Source: Parachlamydiales bacterium (GTDB lineage: Bacteria > Chlamydiota > Chlamydiia > Chlamydiales > JAJFMK01). Taken from it: DNA of 13,769 nt. Under the pieces are notes generated by a model, which searched no databases, was not told the origin of the DNA, and worked only from the letters and a program-made list of their open reading frames with translations. The stretch lies in contig JAGVKY010000191.1 in NCBI GenBank assembly GCA_020050175.1, positions 1 to 13,769 on the forward strand, written 5' to 3'. Both the position numbers and the translations under genes were made by a program. Each line of letters starts with the position of its first letter. The stretch's first letter is position 1. Shown one piece after another: positions 1 to 7,579 of this stretch.

Positions 1-129
1 GTTATGTTAATAGCTAAACATTTTTAAATCGGAGGCTTCCGCTTCTTCAAGGACAAAATCCTATCAGAGTGACATTCTAATTCAGCATAGGAACTGTTTC
101 TTTTTTTACTTTTGGATTATCTTGCGGAT

Positions 130-1431
130 ATGAAAATTATCCTGTTTCTTTTCGCACTCTGCATGAACTTCGGACTCTTTGGCATTCAGGGTAAAGAACT
201 CCAACAGGTTTTTTCTTCCCCCTCCCCCTTCAAATATCCCATTAACATCAAAGTTCTGCCCTCTAAACAAGAAAATGCCTCTGTTACTCTTTGCTGCCAC
301 GGTTTTGGAGGAGACAGCCGAATTGGAGTTGTTATTAGGAAAAACCCGGCCGTCAAAGATCACATTATCACCTTCAATTTTCCCGACGCCAATATCCCTC
401 CTGACGATTATGATCCCCACACCACAACTTTTGGCTCGATCCAAGAGCTTCTTCCCCCTCTTTATATTCTAAAGCAATGTGTGGTGGATGGAGGGGTTGA
501 TAAGGTCAATCTCTATGGCTTCTCAGCCGGTGGAGCTTCTGTTGTCAACATCATTGCCCTTTTAAACCGCTTTGGAAATGAGAAGGATCTCCAATCCATT
601 GGCATCACTCCCGATGTGAAGCAAAAGATTTTACAAGCTTTGCAAAAAGGGTATGTCATTCTTGACTGTCCGATGAAATCGGTAGAGGAAATTATCTCTG
701 TTAAGGGGCCTGATCCAAGGTTTAAAGTCCTTGCAGAAAGGTACCAGCAGAACCACTTTCGTCCCATGGATTCAGTCCAAGATTTCCAAGGGCTTTCCCT
801 CAACATCCTGGTCCATTTTCAGTTTCCTGACGAAGTTGTCCCTAATCGAGACGACGTCCCTTTTGTCCAAAATTTACAAAAAGCCAATGCTAAAGGGCGA
901 ACCTGGACAGTCATGGGAAGCGATGGAGGGCACAATGCTCACCACGCCTCTCTTTGGTCAGCCTTTCAGGAGTTTCAGCACCCCGAGGCTCCTCGACAAG
1001 TCCTCATGGGCAACCGGCAGAACGTCCGTCATTTTCCTATTTACCAGTCTCTAAGACAGAGCCTTGGGGGAGATGCTTCAGGTCAAATTTTCACCGAAAC
1101 AGAGGAAGATCTTCCCTATTTAGCAACTGAAAATCTCGACCTTCTGTTTATCACTTCTGTCGACAATCCCTCTTACAAGACATTAAAATCTGACCCTCGG
1201 GCCATCTTTAAAGCAAAAAAAGTCTCGATGCAAGGGAAAGCCTATGAGCAGCAGGGAAAACTAGGAACACAGGGATGGCAACTGCTCGAAAAAAGGAAAA
1301 TCGCCTCTGCTTGCGAACTTTACCGAGATCCCAGCTACCGCCTTTTCAAACTCTGCCCTGACAGGATTCAGTTCACCGAGGGGGAGACGACACTTGTGAT
1401 CAAAGAGGTCCGTAAGAAGCCAAAAGCTTAA
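130..1431 (+). CDS. Exported alpha/beta-hydrolase family protein
   Basis: This encodes 433 residues with the layout of a serine alpha/beta hydrolase. An HGFGGD oxyanion-loop motif starts near residue 57. The nucleophile elbow GFSAGG places the serine at about 132. An acidic candidate lies in FPDEVVP (Asp about 234) and a histidine in GGHNAHH (His about 268). Order and spacing fit the Ser-Asp-His triad. The N-terminus (MKIILFLFALCMNFGLFG) is a likely signal peptide, so the product is probably periplasmic or secreted. I chose ATG 130 because it begins exactly at this signal peptide; an in-frame TTG at 112 would add six residues. Neither start has a good ribosome binding site. About 150 residues after the histidine (from about 285) match nothing I recognise and make the protein long for a plain hydrolase. 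Substrate unknown: esterase, lipase or peptidase are all possible. Family call is firm, function is not. Confidence 0.8.
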   Translation: MKIILFLFALCMNFGLFGIQGKELQQVFSSPSPFKYPINIKVLPSKQENASVTLCCHGFGGDSRIGVVIRKNPAVKDHIITFNFPDANIPPDDYDPHTTTFGSIQELLPPLYILKQCVVDGGVDKVNLYGFSAGGASVVNIIALLNRFGNEKDLQSIGITPDVKQKILQALQKGYVILDCPMKSVEEIISVKGPDPRFKVLAERYQQNHFRPMDSVQDFQGLSLNILVHFQFPDEVVPNRDDVPFVQNLQKANAKGRTWTVMGSDGGHNAHHASLWSAFQEFQHPEAPRQVLMGNRQNVRHFPIYQSLRQSLGGDASGQIFTETEEDLPYLATENLDLLFITSVDNPSYKTLKSDPRAIFKAKKVSMQGKAYEQQGKLGTQGWQLLEKRKIASACELYRDPSYRLFKLCPDRIQFTEGETTLVIKEVRKKPKA

Positions 1432-1452
1432 TCTTCTTTCAATTTCCATGCA

Positions 1453-1645
1453 CCCCGTTTCGGTTTGCCACCAGGTATTGACAATTGGGCACTTTTCATG
1501 TCCCACATGTTCAAAATACCAATTCCAAGCAAACGTAAAGAGGAGAGGTCGAAATTTTTCAACCACTTTTCTCCCCATTTCATAAAGGATAAAGAGCAAA
1601 TCCTCTGCATCCATTTTCCACATGCCGATCTAAGCAAGCATTTAC
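1453..1645 (-). pseudogene. acs: Decayed acetyl-CoA synthetase (acs) remnant
   Basis: On the minus strand, four short pieces of Acs occur in the same order as in the family but in shifting frames. Piece one (1645-1610) reads VNACLDRHVENG, like the N-terminal NCLDRH..ENG. Piece two (1614-1582) reads MDAEDLLFILY, like the AEDPLFILY just before the P-loop. Piece three (1583-1524) reads FMKWGEKW...FDLSSLRLLG, like the segment before GEPINPEAW. Piece four (1530-1453) reads AWNWYFEHVGHEKCPIVN followed by TWWQTETG, the most diagnostic Acs motif. The sequence between the pieces, including the SGSTGKPKG ATP-binding loop and GEPINPE, is gone, so roughly 650 residues have collapsed to about 65 codons. 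The comparison uses remembered family sequence, not an alignment. It sits between the hydrolase and the transporter with almost no spare DNA. It cannot make an enzyme. Confidence 0.88.
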
Positions 1646-1650
1646 TCAAG

Positions 1651-3000
1651 CTAGCGCAGGTACTTTAAGCTTTGGCCTTTTTTTTGAGAGATATTCCATG
1701 TCGGAAGGAGAAAAAATGTTGCCATGGCAGCACAGAAGATGGAGGAGATAAAAAACCATTCCCAGCCCCATACTTGGGCAATTTTTCCTAAAGGGTAACC
1801 TGAAAGAGCGGCTCCCACATAGGCAACAAAACCAAGAAATCCTGTGGCTGTGGCTGCTGCTTTTTTGTGGGAAATTTCGGCTGCAGCAAGGCCAATCATC
1901 ATCTGAGGGCCAAAAACAAAAAAGCCAATCATGAAAACGGAAAGATAATCGAGGAAGGCATAACCTTGCGGAACCGACCAAAAGGCGATGGAGCATATTA
2001 AAAGACCAAAGGAGAAAATGACATTCATCGGCCCTCTTTTTCCTCTCATAAGCTTATCTGAAAACCAGCCTGCAACGAGACTGCCCAGGAGCCCCCCCAT
2101 TTCGAAATAAAAGATCGATTGGCTAGCTTCAAACGGTTGGTAGCCTTTGAACTCAATCAAGTAAAGAGGGGTCCAATCGTTAAAAGCTTGTCGCACAACA
2201 TAAATAAAAAGATAAGCGATCGCTAAAAGCCAGATAGCTGGGCTTTTAAGGACATATTCAAAAAGAGCTTGACGCGTAGAAAGTTCCTTTTCCTCCAAAC
2301 TATTGTGGACTTGGTGACCACCAAAATCTTGGCGGTAAACTTCTATCGAGGGAAGTCCAAGAGATTGAGGGGTATCTCTTAGACGATTAATGAGAAAAAG
2401 ACCTCCAACAATACAAAGGGAGCCTGGTATGTACATCCCATAACGCCATCCAAATTGGGTTGCCGCCCAAGCGGCTATTAAGGGGATTAAGGCTCCCCCT
2501 AAGTTATGGGAGATGTTCCAAGATGACCACCAGGAGCCCCTTTCATTTTGGGAATACCAGTGAGTTAGAAGTCGGGCACAGGGCGGCCATCCAAATCCTT
2601 GGAACCAACCGTTCAGCCCCCAAAAAATTGCAAAAAGGATGAGAGAAGAGGAAAAACCGAAAAAAACATTGACGATTCCTGTCAGGATTAGCCCTATCCC
2701 CATCATGTAACGAGGGTTAGTCCGATCTCCGATCATCCCGTTAACAAATTTACTCGCCCCATAGCTTAAGGAGAGAATCGAAGCTAAAATCCCCAGATCA
2801 GCTTTGTCGTACCCCAAATCTGAAATCAAACCAGGCATAGAAAAAGTAAAACTTTTTCTTGTGAAGTAATAAAACATGTAGCCGAAAAACATCGAATAAA
2901 AAATCCGCCAACGCCACGCTTTGTACTCCATTTCAACGACCTTCTGATCCCCGATCGGTTCGATATAGGGAGCAGCTCCCATCCATTTTAACCAGCTCAT
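1651..3000 (-). CDS. uhpC: UhpC-like organophosphate/sugar-phosphate transporter (MFS)
   Basis: This encodes a 449-residue, twelve-helix inner membrane protein of the organophosphate:phosphate antiporter branch of the major facilitator superfamily. The GlpT-family signature is present at residues 154-169 (R-G-x5-W-N-x2-H-N-L-G-G). Two arginines align with the phosphate-binding pair of UhpT/GlpT: Arg48 in YYFTRKSF and Arg270 in YVVRQAFNDW. Length is normal for UhpC/UhpT/GlpT. In enterobacteria UhpC is a glucose-6-phosphate sensor, while chlamydial relatives act as hexose-phosphate carriers, so transport by exchange with phosphate is the likelier role here. The start is supported by AGGAG (3007-3011) six bases before ATG 3000. 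It is divergent from a LysR-type gene across 117 bases, which suggests regulation by that neighbour. GlpT-like glycerol-3-phosphate transport is the main alternative. Confidence 0.9.
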   Translation of the reverse strand: MSWLKWMGAAPYIEPIGDQKVVEMEYKAWRWRIFYSMFFGYMFYYFTRKSFTFSMPGLISDLGYDKADLGILASILSLSYGASKFVNGMIGDRTNPRYMMGIGLILTGIVNVFFGFSSSLILFAIFWGLNGWFQGFGWPPCARLLTHWYSQNERGSWWSSWNISHNLGGALIPLIAAWAATQFGWRYGMYIPGSLCIVGGLFLINRLRDTPQSLGLPSIEVYRQDFGGHQVHNSLEEKELSTRQALFEYVLKSPAIWLLAIAYLFIYVVRQAFNDWTPLYLIEFKGYQPFEASQSIFYFEMGGLLGSLVAGWFSDKLMRGKRGPMNVIFSFGLLICSIAFWSVPQGYAFLDYLSVFMIGFFVFGPQMMIGLAAAEISHKKAAATATGFLGFVAYVGAALSGYPLGKIAQVWGWEWFFISSIFCAAMATFFLLPTWNISQKKGQSLKYLR

Positions 3001-3117
3001 CTATGACTCCTATTGCGGAAGGTTCTTCCATTCATTTCCTCCATCGTAGCCTCAAGATCTGGAATCTGAAAAATGAACAATGTTAAGTAACACCTTATCC
3101 CACCATTAGATATACTA
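3001..3117. promoter_or_regulatory. Shared divergent control region between uhpC and the LysR gene
   Basis: The 117 bases hold both promoters. Visible dyads are GGAAG-GTT-CTTCC (3017-3029), inside the uhpC leader, and GTTA-AG-TAAC (3082-3091). A TATACT hexamer (3111-3116) resembles a -10 box for the LysR gene but lies directly against its start codon and has no good -35 partner. A LysR protein binding here to control both genes is the usual arrangement for the family, but I could not pick one T-N11-A box with confidence. Confidence 0.45.
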
Positions 3118-3981
3118 ATGATTATGACGCTGAGCCTCCTCTATCTAAAATATTTTTGTGACTCTGTGAGACTTGGCGGCGTAACAGCCGCTGCAAAAGC
3201 TAATTTTGTGACGCAATCGGCCATCAGCCAAGGGATCTCGAAATTAGAAAAATCGTTAGGGTGTTCTCTTCTCGCTCGTCACCCGAACCGATTTAGAATC
3301 ACCCCAGAGGGGCAAAAAGCTTTCCATCACCTCTCTGACATCTTAAAAAGAACAGAGGAGTTTCAAGAAAGTTTTTCTGAAGAAAAGAAAAATGAGCTAG
3401 GTCATTTAGAATTTGCCTGCACCCGCAGCTTTGCCTTAGCTGTTATCCCTAACCATCTTAAACGATTTCGAGCCTCTTACCCAGATGTAAAAGTAAATTT
3501 TATTTGTTCGGGCAGGCCTGATTACCTCAAACAAATGATCCGAACAGGAACGATTGATTTTGGCATTGCTCAAGATATGGGCAATTTTTTAGGTTTTGAA
3601 CAGATCCCCCTTCATCAAGGGGTTTACGGCCTCTATATTTCTAACACGATCTCCCTCAAAGAAGAAGAATCCTTCGGCTTTATATTGCCTGTCCCTGAAG
3701 ATACCTCTGTTTTTAAAGAGGCCTATTTTCGAAAAAAGAGAGCAAAGCCCAAAGTCTTTCTCGAAGTGGAGGGGTGGGATGCTGTTGCCAGACTAACAAC
3801 CGAAGGGCTTGGGATTGGCTATTTTCCTGACTTCATTGCAGAGGATAACAAATCCCGTCTTCGACCAGCTAAATTAAATCTCGACCTTCCTCACTACCAC
3901 ATCTCAGCCATTTACGCTGAAGGGTTAAAACTCCGCAAAAGCAGCGAAATCTTCCTCTCCTACTTTCAGAAAACAGGATGA
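3118..3981 (+). CDS. LysR-family transcriptional regulator
   Basis: This encodes 287 residues, slightly short for the LysR family (about 300). The N-terminal winged helix-turn-helix spans about residues 8-65, with the typical run of alanines and recognition region (VTAAAKANFVTQSAISQ) and the following KLEKSLG wing. The remainder has the periplasmic-binding-protein-like effector domain, including an FRASYPDVKV segment at the start of the first lobe and GLGIGYFPDF near the end. These proteins bind as tetramers and answer a small-molecule inducer. The gene is divergent from uhpC, so the transporter or a sugar phosphate is the best guess for target and inducer (inference). Start may be ATG 3118 or ATG 3124; the helix-turn-helix leaves no room for a later one. 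There is no clear Shine-Dalgarno sequence, and a -10-like TATACT abuts the start. Confidence 0.9.
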   Translation: MIMTLSLLYLKYFCDSVRLGGVTAAAKANFVTQSAISQGISKLEKSLGCSLLARHPNRFRITPEGQKAFHHLSDILKRTEEFQESFSEEKKNELGHLEFACTRSFALAVIPNHLKRFRASYPDVKVNFICSGRPDYLKQMIRTGTIDFGIAQDMGNFLGFEQIPLHQGVYGLYISNTISLKEEESFGFILPVPEDTSVFKEAYFRKKRAKPKVFLEVEGWDAVARLTTEGLGIGYFPDFIAEDNKSRLRPAKLNLDLPHYHISAIYAEGLKLRKSSEIFLSYFQKTG

Positions 3982-4023
3982 GCAAGCATACACATCAACC
4001 TAAGGGCTATTCAAGGCGACCCA

Positions 4024-4085
4024 GTCGATCAATCGATCGTTTAATCGTTCATCTTTTCGACTAATGAACGATAATACGACGTCGT
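4024..4085. repeat. Palindrome-rich ATCG island between convergent genes
   Basis: In 62 bases there is a run of ATCG/GATC repeats (4025-4040). A perfect 9-base inverted repeat follows, ATCGTTCAT (4044-4052) and ATGAACGAT (4064-4072), with an 11-base loop. A perfect 10-base palindrome ACGACGTCGT closes the island (4076-4085). It lies between the stop codons of the LysR gene and the phosphatase gene. A bidirectional terminator is possible, but neither strand has a T-run right after the stem. Protein-binding or recombination site are alternatives. Function unknown. Confidence 0.5.
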
Positions 4086-4105
4086 TAAAAAAAAATTCGA
4101 AATAA

Positions 4106-4726
4106 TTATTTATTTAAAGGAAAGACTTTGGCTTCCCCAGTGGTGAGCTTATATTTAGACTCTCCCAGGAGATGGGCTAGCTTGCGAGCAACTAGCCCAT
4201 GGGTAACGACGATCACATGACCACATTGGTGGGTAGACACGAGGTGGTTGTAAAATTCTTGAACCCTTCGGTCGATCTGCTCGTCTGTTTCAACATGGTA
4301 CTGATCAGCTAGAGAATTTTGCCAAGCGTGGATGATCGGCTTCCCTTCTAAATCCCCCATCTGAACTTCGATGATTCTCGGCTCAGTTTTGATCTTATCT
4401 TTTGAAAAGAGGCCAGTCGCGGCAAGAATGTGGGCTGTTTGCTCAGTTCTCGGAAGGGGAGAAACATAGACGGTGGAGATAGTGTCATCTGTAAATCCCT
4501 CCTCTAAAAGTTTTTTTGCTGAGGCAAGGGCCTGTGCTCTCCCCGATTCAGTGAGATGGGCAGGAGTATAGTTAAGACTTGCAGGGTTAGAGTTATAAAC
4601 ATCTTCAATGTTGTGCATCGCCTCGCCATGGCGCATCAAAATTACTTTTGGATCTGCAACGGAGCAGGGTGCTTCAACACCTGTCAGAGCTTGAAAAATC
4701 AAAATAAACGCAAAATATTTGATCAT
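4106..4726 (-). CDS. Exported histidine phosphatase family protein (phosphoglycerate mutase-like)
   Basis: This encodes 206 residues of the histidine phosphatase superfamily, which transfers phosphate through a phosphohistidine. The nucleophile motif is LMRHGEAMHN (Arg32, His33). A second pocket arginine is in SPLPRTEQTA (Arg93). The acid/base glutamate is probably Glu120 in the IIEVQMGDLEG stretch, and the second histidine is His176 in VVTHG. All the key residues are therefore present. A signal peptide covers roughly residues 1-24 (MIKYFAFILIFQALTG, possible cut after SVA), which makes this a periplasmic or secreted phosphatase and not glycolytic phosphoglycerate mutase. The start is supported by AGGGA several bases upstream. 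It is convergent with the LysR gene and divergent from the YihY gene. Substrate unknown. Not a lipoprotein by lipobox, although Cys21 is near the cleavage region. Confidence 0.85.
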   Translation of the reverse strand: MIKYFAFILIFQALTGVEAPCSVADPKVILMRHGEAMHNIEDVYNSNPASLNYTPAHLTESGRAQALASAKKLLEEGFTDDTISTVYVSPLPRTEQTAHILAATGLFSKDKIKTEPRIIEVQMGDLEGKPIIHAWQNSLADQYHVETDEQIDRRVQEFYNHLVSTHQCGHVIVVTHGLVARKLAHLLGESKYKLTTGEAKVFPLNK

Positions 4727-4905
4727 TTTTAATCCCTATTTCTGGTCGTTTTCTATCTCGTTTTAAAAGGGAAACTCCCGTCCTTTTTACATCATTTTGG
4801 CTTACCCAAATTTCTAAAAGAAGAGAGGCAAATGCAGCCATCCATCGAATTGTAGCTCCCTATGAGTTGCTTTGGAAGGGGGAACCTGCTAATTAAAAAT
4901 GGTTG

Positions 4906-6159
4906 ATGAAAGTAAAATTTTTAAGCCTTTTTTTCCGAAAAAGTGGATCGATTATCTGGGATACGATCAAAAATTTTGTCCAGGATAACTGCTACACAAA
5001 AGCTTCTGCCCTCTCCTTTTATACCCTCCAGTCGATTGTCCCTTTCCTCGCCTTTTTGTTAGGAATTGCCAAAGGCTTTGGGTTTGAAACCTATTTGGAA
5101 AATTTGCTCACAAAAAGTATCCCTGGGCAAAGGGAGATCATGACGCATGCCCTCAACATTGCCAATTCCCTCCTTAAATACACAAAAGAGGGAGTGATCA
5201 TCGGCATAGGCACCCTCTTTCTTTTATGGGCCATCATTAACTTGCTTTATTATATTGAAATCGCATTGAACGAAATTTTAAAGGTAGAAAACCCTAGGAC
5301 ACTTTACAGAAAATTCACTGATTATATTGCGATCATTCTATTGACTATTTTTGTTTTCGTTGTTCTGACAAGCATCGGAATTTTTATTCAATCACACATC
5401 CAAGATATCATTGGGATGACTGTCGTTCAGACAGTAGGTCAGCTTTTTAGTGTCTTCAAAATCGAATCGTGGATCTTAAGTTGCTGCCTTTTCTTTATCC
5501 TTTTTTTCCTCATGCCTAATAGAAGGATGAGATTATTGCCCACGGTCATAGGAGCCCTTTTTGCTGGATTGACCTTTCAATTGACCCAATTTTTCTTTGT
5601 TAATTTCATCTCTAAATTTCTGAATTACAATGTTGTGTATGGCTCCTTAGCTGTCCTCCCCCTCTTTTTAATCTGGCTTCAATTGAGCTGGATCGTTGCC
5701 CTTATCGGCTTCGAACTAGCAGCAACGATAGAAAATAATTACGAAAAAGACCCTTCCCACCTCAATGTCAATAAAAAACAACTAACATTTTTGATCCTCG
5801 ATCAATGTCTAACGACTTTTTACCTTTCCCTTCCGCCTCTATCCGATATTCAAATCACCGAGAAGCTGAAAACTTCCCTAGACACCACCCGCTCAATTCT
5901 TAAACTTTTGGTGAATCATGGCATCCTTAGCCGCACTCTAAATAACGATGGGATAGAAGGTTACCAGCCCTTTTGCAATCCAGATGATTTAACTGTTAAA
6001 GATATTTGCGATGCGCTTGAAAAAAGCTCAGACTTAAAGACAACTGTCAAAGACACCGAATCTCGAAAGAGAATTATCGATTTTTTAACAAAAACCGATC
6101 AAACCTTCCAAAACTCCCCTTCTAACATTACCCTTCACGACCTTTATAAGTCGGTCTAA
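4906..6159 (+). CDS. YihY/BrkB-family inner membrane protein with C-terminal winged-helix-like part
   Basis: This encodes 417 residues. The first 275 have the YihY/virulence-factor-BrkB pattern: six hydrophobic segments (roughly 42-57, 96-117, 140-162, 187-204, 211-234, 246-271). Family blocks ALSFYTLQSIVPFLAF and YGSLAVLPLFLIWLQLSW are present, ending in GFELAA. The biochemical role of this family is not settled, and the old ribonuclease BN label is known to be wrong. Residues about 285-417 are soluble and look like the winged-helix tail of some family members (QCLTTFYLS, TTRSILKLLVNHGILSR). ATG 4906 is preferred over the adjacent TTG 4903; a TAA at 4894 bars earlier starts. There is no good Shine-Dalgarno sequence close by. 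A 14-codon ORF (4862-4906, counting its stop) ends in TGATG overlapping the start, so translational coupling is possible. Confidence 0.85.
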   Translation: MKVKFLSLFFRKSGSIIWDTIKNFVQDNCYTKASALSFYTLQSIVPFLAFLLGIAKGFGFETYLENLLTKSIPGQREIMTHALNIANSLLKYTKEGVIIGIGTLFLLWAIINLLYYIEIALNEILKVENPRTLYRKFTDYIAIILLTIFVFVVLTSIGIFIQSHIQDIIGMTVVQTVGQLFSVFKIESWILSCCLFFILFFLMPNRRMRLLPTVIGALFAGLTFQLTQFFFVNFISKFLNYNVVYGSLAVLPLFLIWLQLSWIVALIGFELAATIENNYEKDPSHLNVNKKQLTFLILDQCLTTFYLSLPPLSDIQITEKLKTSLDTTRSILKLLVNHGILSRTLNNDGIEGYQPFCNPDDLTVKDICDALEKSSDLKTTVKDTESRKRIIDFLTKTDQTFQNSPSNITLHDLYKSV

Positions 6160-6260
6160 TAGAAGCAGGGCATTGATTCTATAAGTCAACTCAACACCAA
6201 GTGAGCCCTACCCAAAAATAGAGATCTAGGAAGAGACACATTCCCCCTTCTCTAAAGGAA

Positions 6261-6292
6261 GTATTTTACAATTTGATTTTCAGGTAAAATAC
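6261..6292. promoter_or_regulatory. Inverted repeat GTATTTTAC / GTAAAATAC upstream of an orphan gene
   Basis: GTATTTTAC (6261-6269) and its exact complement GTAAAATAC (6284-6292) flank a 14-base spacer, 84 bases before the start of the small membrane protein gene. The same 9-mer recurs before the coiled-coil gene in the same orientation relative to that gene. A regulator operator or a promoter element (TAAAAT as a -10 box) are both possible. AT-rich sequence raises the chance of coincidence. Confidence 0.4.
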
Positions 6293-6376
6293 AATTCAAA
6301 TAAGCTTAGTAGAAAATATATTATCACTATATTAAAATGGACTTATTTATTAAAAACTTTTACAATAGCGTCTAAT

Positions 6377-6760
6377 ATGAGCCTAATTCCATATCAAATA
6401 GTTTCATCTCTTGCATTTACTGCCCCACTTAATGCAATTGGGATAACTGCCATTACATGGGCGCACAGTGCAAAAAATGGAAAATACAGAGCGCTGATAA
6501 CAGGTGCAGTTGCTGGTATTTATTTTGGCACCCTGCCTTCTCTTGTTTTAGAATTGGGACGTATGGGAGCCAATCAGCTTGCCCCAGAGCTTTCAAATTG
6601 GGTTCCGGCACCGATTAGTAATTTAGTTTTTGCTGCGGCGCATGTCGCCTTGCCTCTCATTTTTATTAAATTTGCGACCGCTCTTCCCGGTGAAATAAAT
6701 CAAAGCTTAACTTACCCTTTCTATGCCCTTGTCGAATTCTTAGCTCCTCTAGAAAAGTAA
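6377..6760 (+). CDS. Small hydrophobic membrane protein, unknown function
   Basis: I do not recognise this 127-residue protein. It has three hydrophobic stretches: about residues 5-28, 39-59 and 80-103. It is rich in alanine and has no signal peptide of the cleaved type, no cysteines and no catalytic motif. A short charged loop (HSAKNGKYR, 30-38) separates the first two segments. Chlamydial inclusion membrane proteins typically show a bilobed hydrophobic region, but this three-segment pattern fits only loosely. The ATG has no Shine-Dalgarno sequence. A 12-codon ORF (6337-6375) stops one base before it, so coupling is conceivable. The AT-rich upstream region carries the 6261-6292 inverted repeat. 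Coding is supported by a continuous frame with regular membrane-like segments outside any other gene. Confidence 0.65.
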   Translation: MSLIPYQIVSSLAFTAPLNAIGITAITWAHSAKNGKYRALITGAVAGIYFGTLPSLVLELGRMGANQLAPELSNWVPAPISNLVFAAAHVALPLIFIKFATALPGEINQSLTYPFYALVEFLAPLEK

Positions 6761-6840
6761 AGATCGCCCTCTAATAAAAAGGGTCAACTCAAGCTATTCT
6801 ATGTTTGTCTTAGGGATGATTAAGTGGACTTAGCTAAGCT

Positions 6841-7560
6841 TTAAACTGTTTTAGCTGCTCCCATTGTAAATTTAGCAATCGCATCGAGCCTTGAGATAAA
6901 CTTTGCATTCCTTGCTTCGGAAGCTGCTAACTTATCTTTTAAAATTCTATTCTCTACAGCAGCTTTTTCTAAAGAAGAAGTTAGCTCGACTAAAGTCGCT
7001 TTGGCTGAAGTCAGTTTTGTCTTCACTTGACCATAGGCTTTTTTAGTATTTTCGTGTCTTCTAGAAAGAAGTGCATTCCCTTTTTTAACATCTATATTTG
7101 CTTGGTTTAACGCGCTATTTATCTTTTTCTCCTCATCTAGCTTCGTTAACGTAGTATCAATTATTGATCTTAATTCATCCTTTTGAACATAGAAAGATTC
7201 TAAATCTTTTTTTGCTTTTTTTGTTACCGCTTCAACATTTTTTTCCAATTCATCAACTTTATTTTGAAGATCTCCCTTTTTTATTCTTTCGAGATTTCGT
7301 CCACTTAAATAAAATTCTGACATATGTTTTAATTCTTTAAATCGAAGAGCAGCAATAACTTCTGGAGCTTTTTCAGCATTAATTTGACTCCTAATACTCC
7401 GTATTTCACTGCCGTGGTAATTCATTTTACTTTGTAAATCTTCAATTGTCTGATCAGTTTCTGATAATAAATTCGTATTGAGGGTATCTGCACTTCTTTT
7501 TGTGCCTCGAGGGAGATCGATACCAGAATTAGTTTGTACTCTTTGAAGATGTGTGCTCAT
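6841..7560 (-). CDS. Long coiled-coil protein, unknown function
   Basis: I do not recognise this 239-residue protein. Residues about 85-228 are a nearly unbroken heptad-rich helix, high in Lys, Glu, Leu and Ala, with segments such as LQNKVDELEKNVEAVTKKAK and LEKAAVENRILKDKLAASEA. The first 40 residues are polar and probably disordered (NSGIDLPRGTKRSADTL). There is no signal peptide, no membrane segment and no cysteine. A structural or secreted effector role would suit an intracellular bacterium, but that is inference. The start is followed by clear coding sequence, although the ribosome site (AGAGA) is weak. The 9-mer GTAAAATAC lies 20 bases before the ATG. The gene is convergent with the small membrane protein gene. 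Confidence 0.7.
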   Translation of the reverse strand: MSTHLQRVQTNSGIDLPRGTKRSADTLNTNLLSETDQTIEDLQSKMNYHGSEIRSIRSQINAEKAPEVIAALRFKELKHMSEFYLSGRNLERIKKGDLQNKVDELEKNVEAVTKKAKKDLESFYVQKDELRSIIDTTLTKLDEEKKINSALNQANIDVKKGNALLSRRHENTKKAYGQVKTKLTSAKATLVELTSSLEKAAVENRILKDKLAASEARNAKFISRLDAIAKFTMGAAKTV

Positions 7561-7579
7561 AAAATATCTCTTTTTGAAA

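Noticed and set aside
1465..1668. Plus-strand open frame of 67 codons
   Set aside because: It is antisense to the acs remnant, has no ribosome site, and the minus-strand reading explains the sequence.
4094..4111. Palindrome AAATAATTATTT followed on the minus strand by nine T's, as a terminator for the phosphatase gene
   Set aside because: The stem has no G-C pair and overlaps the stop codon, so it would not be stable enough to call a terminator.
4723..4896. Open plus-strand frame ending in EANAAIHRIVAPYELLWKGEPAN-like sequence
   Set aside because: It has no start codon and no family match I could recognise. It may be a tail of a lost gene, but a 57-codon open frame is within chance.
6185..6792. 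Direct repeat GTCAACTCAA at 6185-6194 and 6783-6792 flanking the small membrane gene
   Set aside because: Many 10-base repeats are expected by chance in a window this long, and there is no target-site or inverted-repeat structure to suggest a mobile element.
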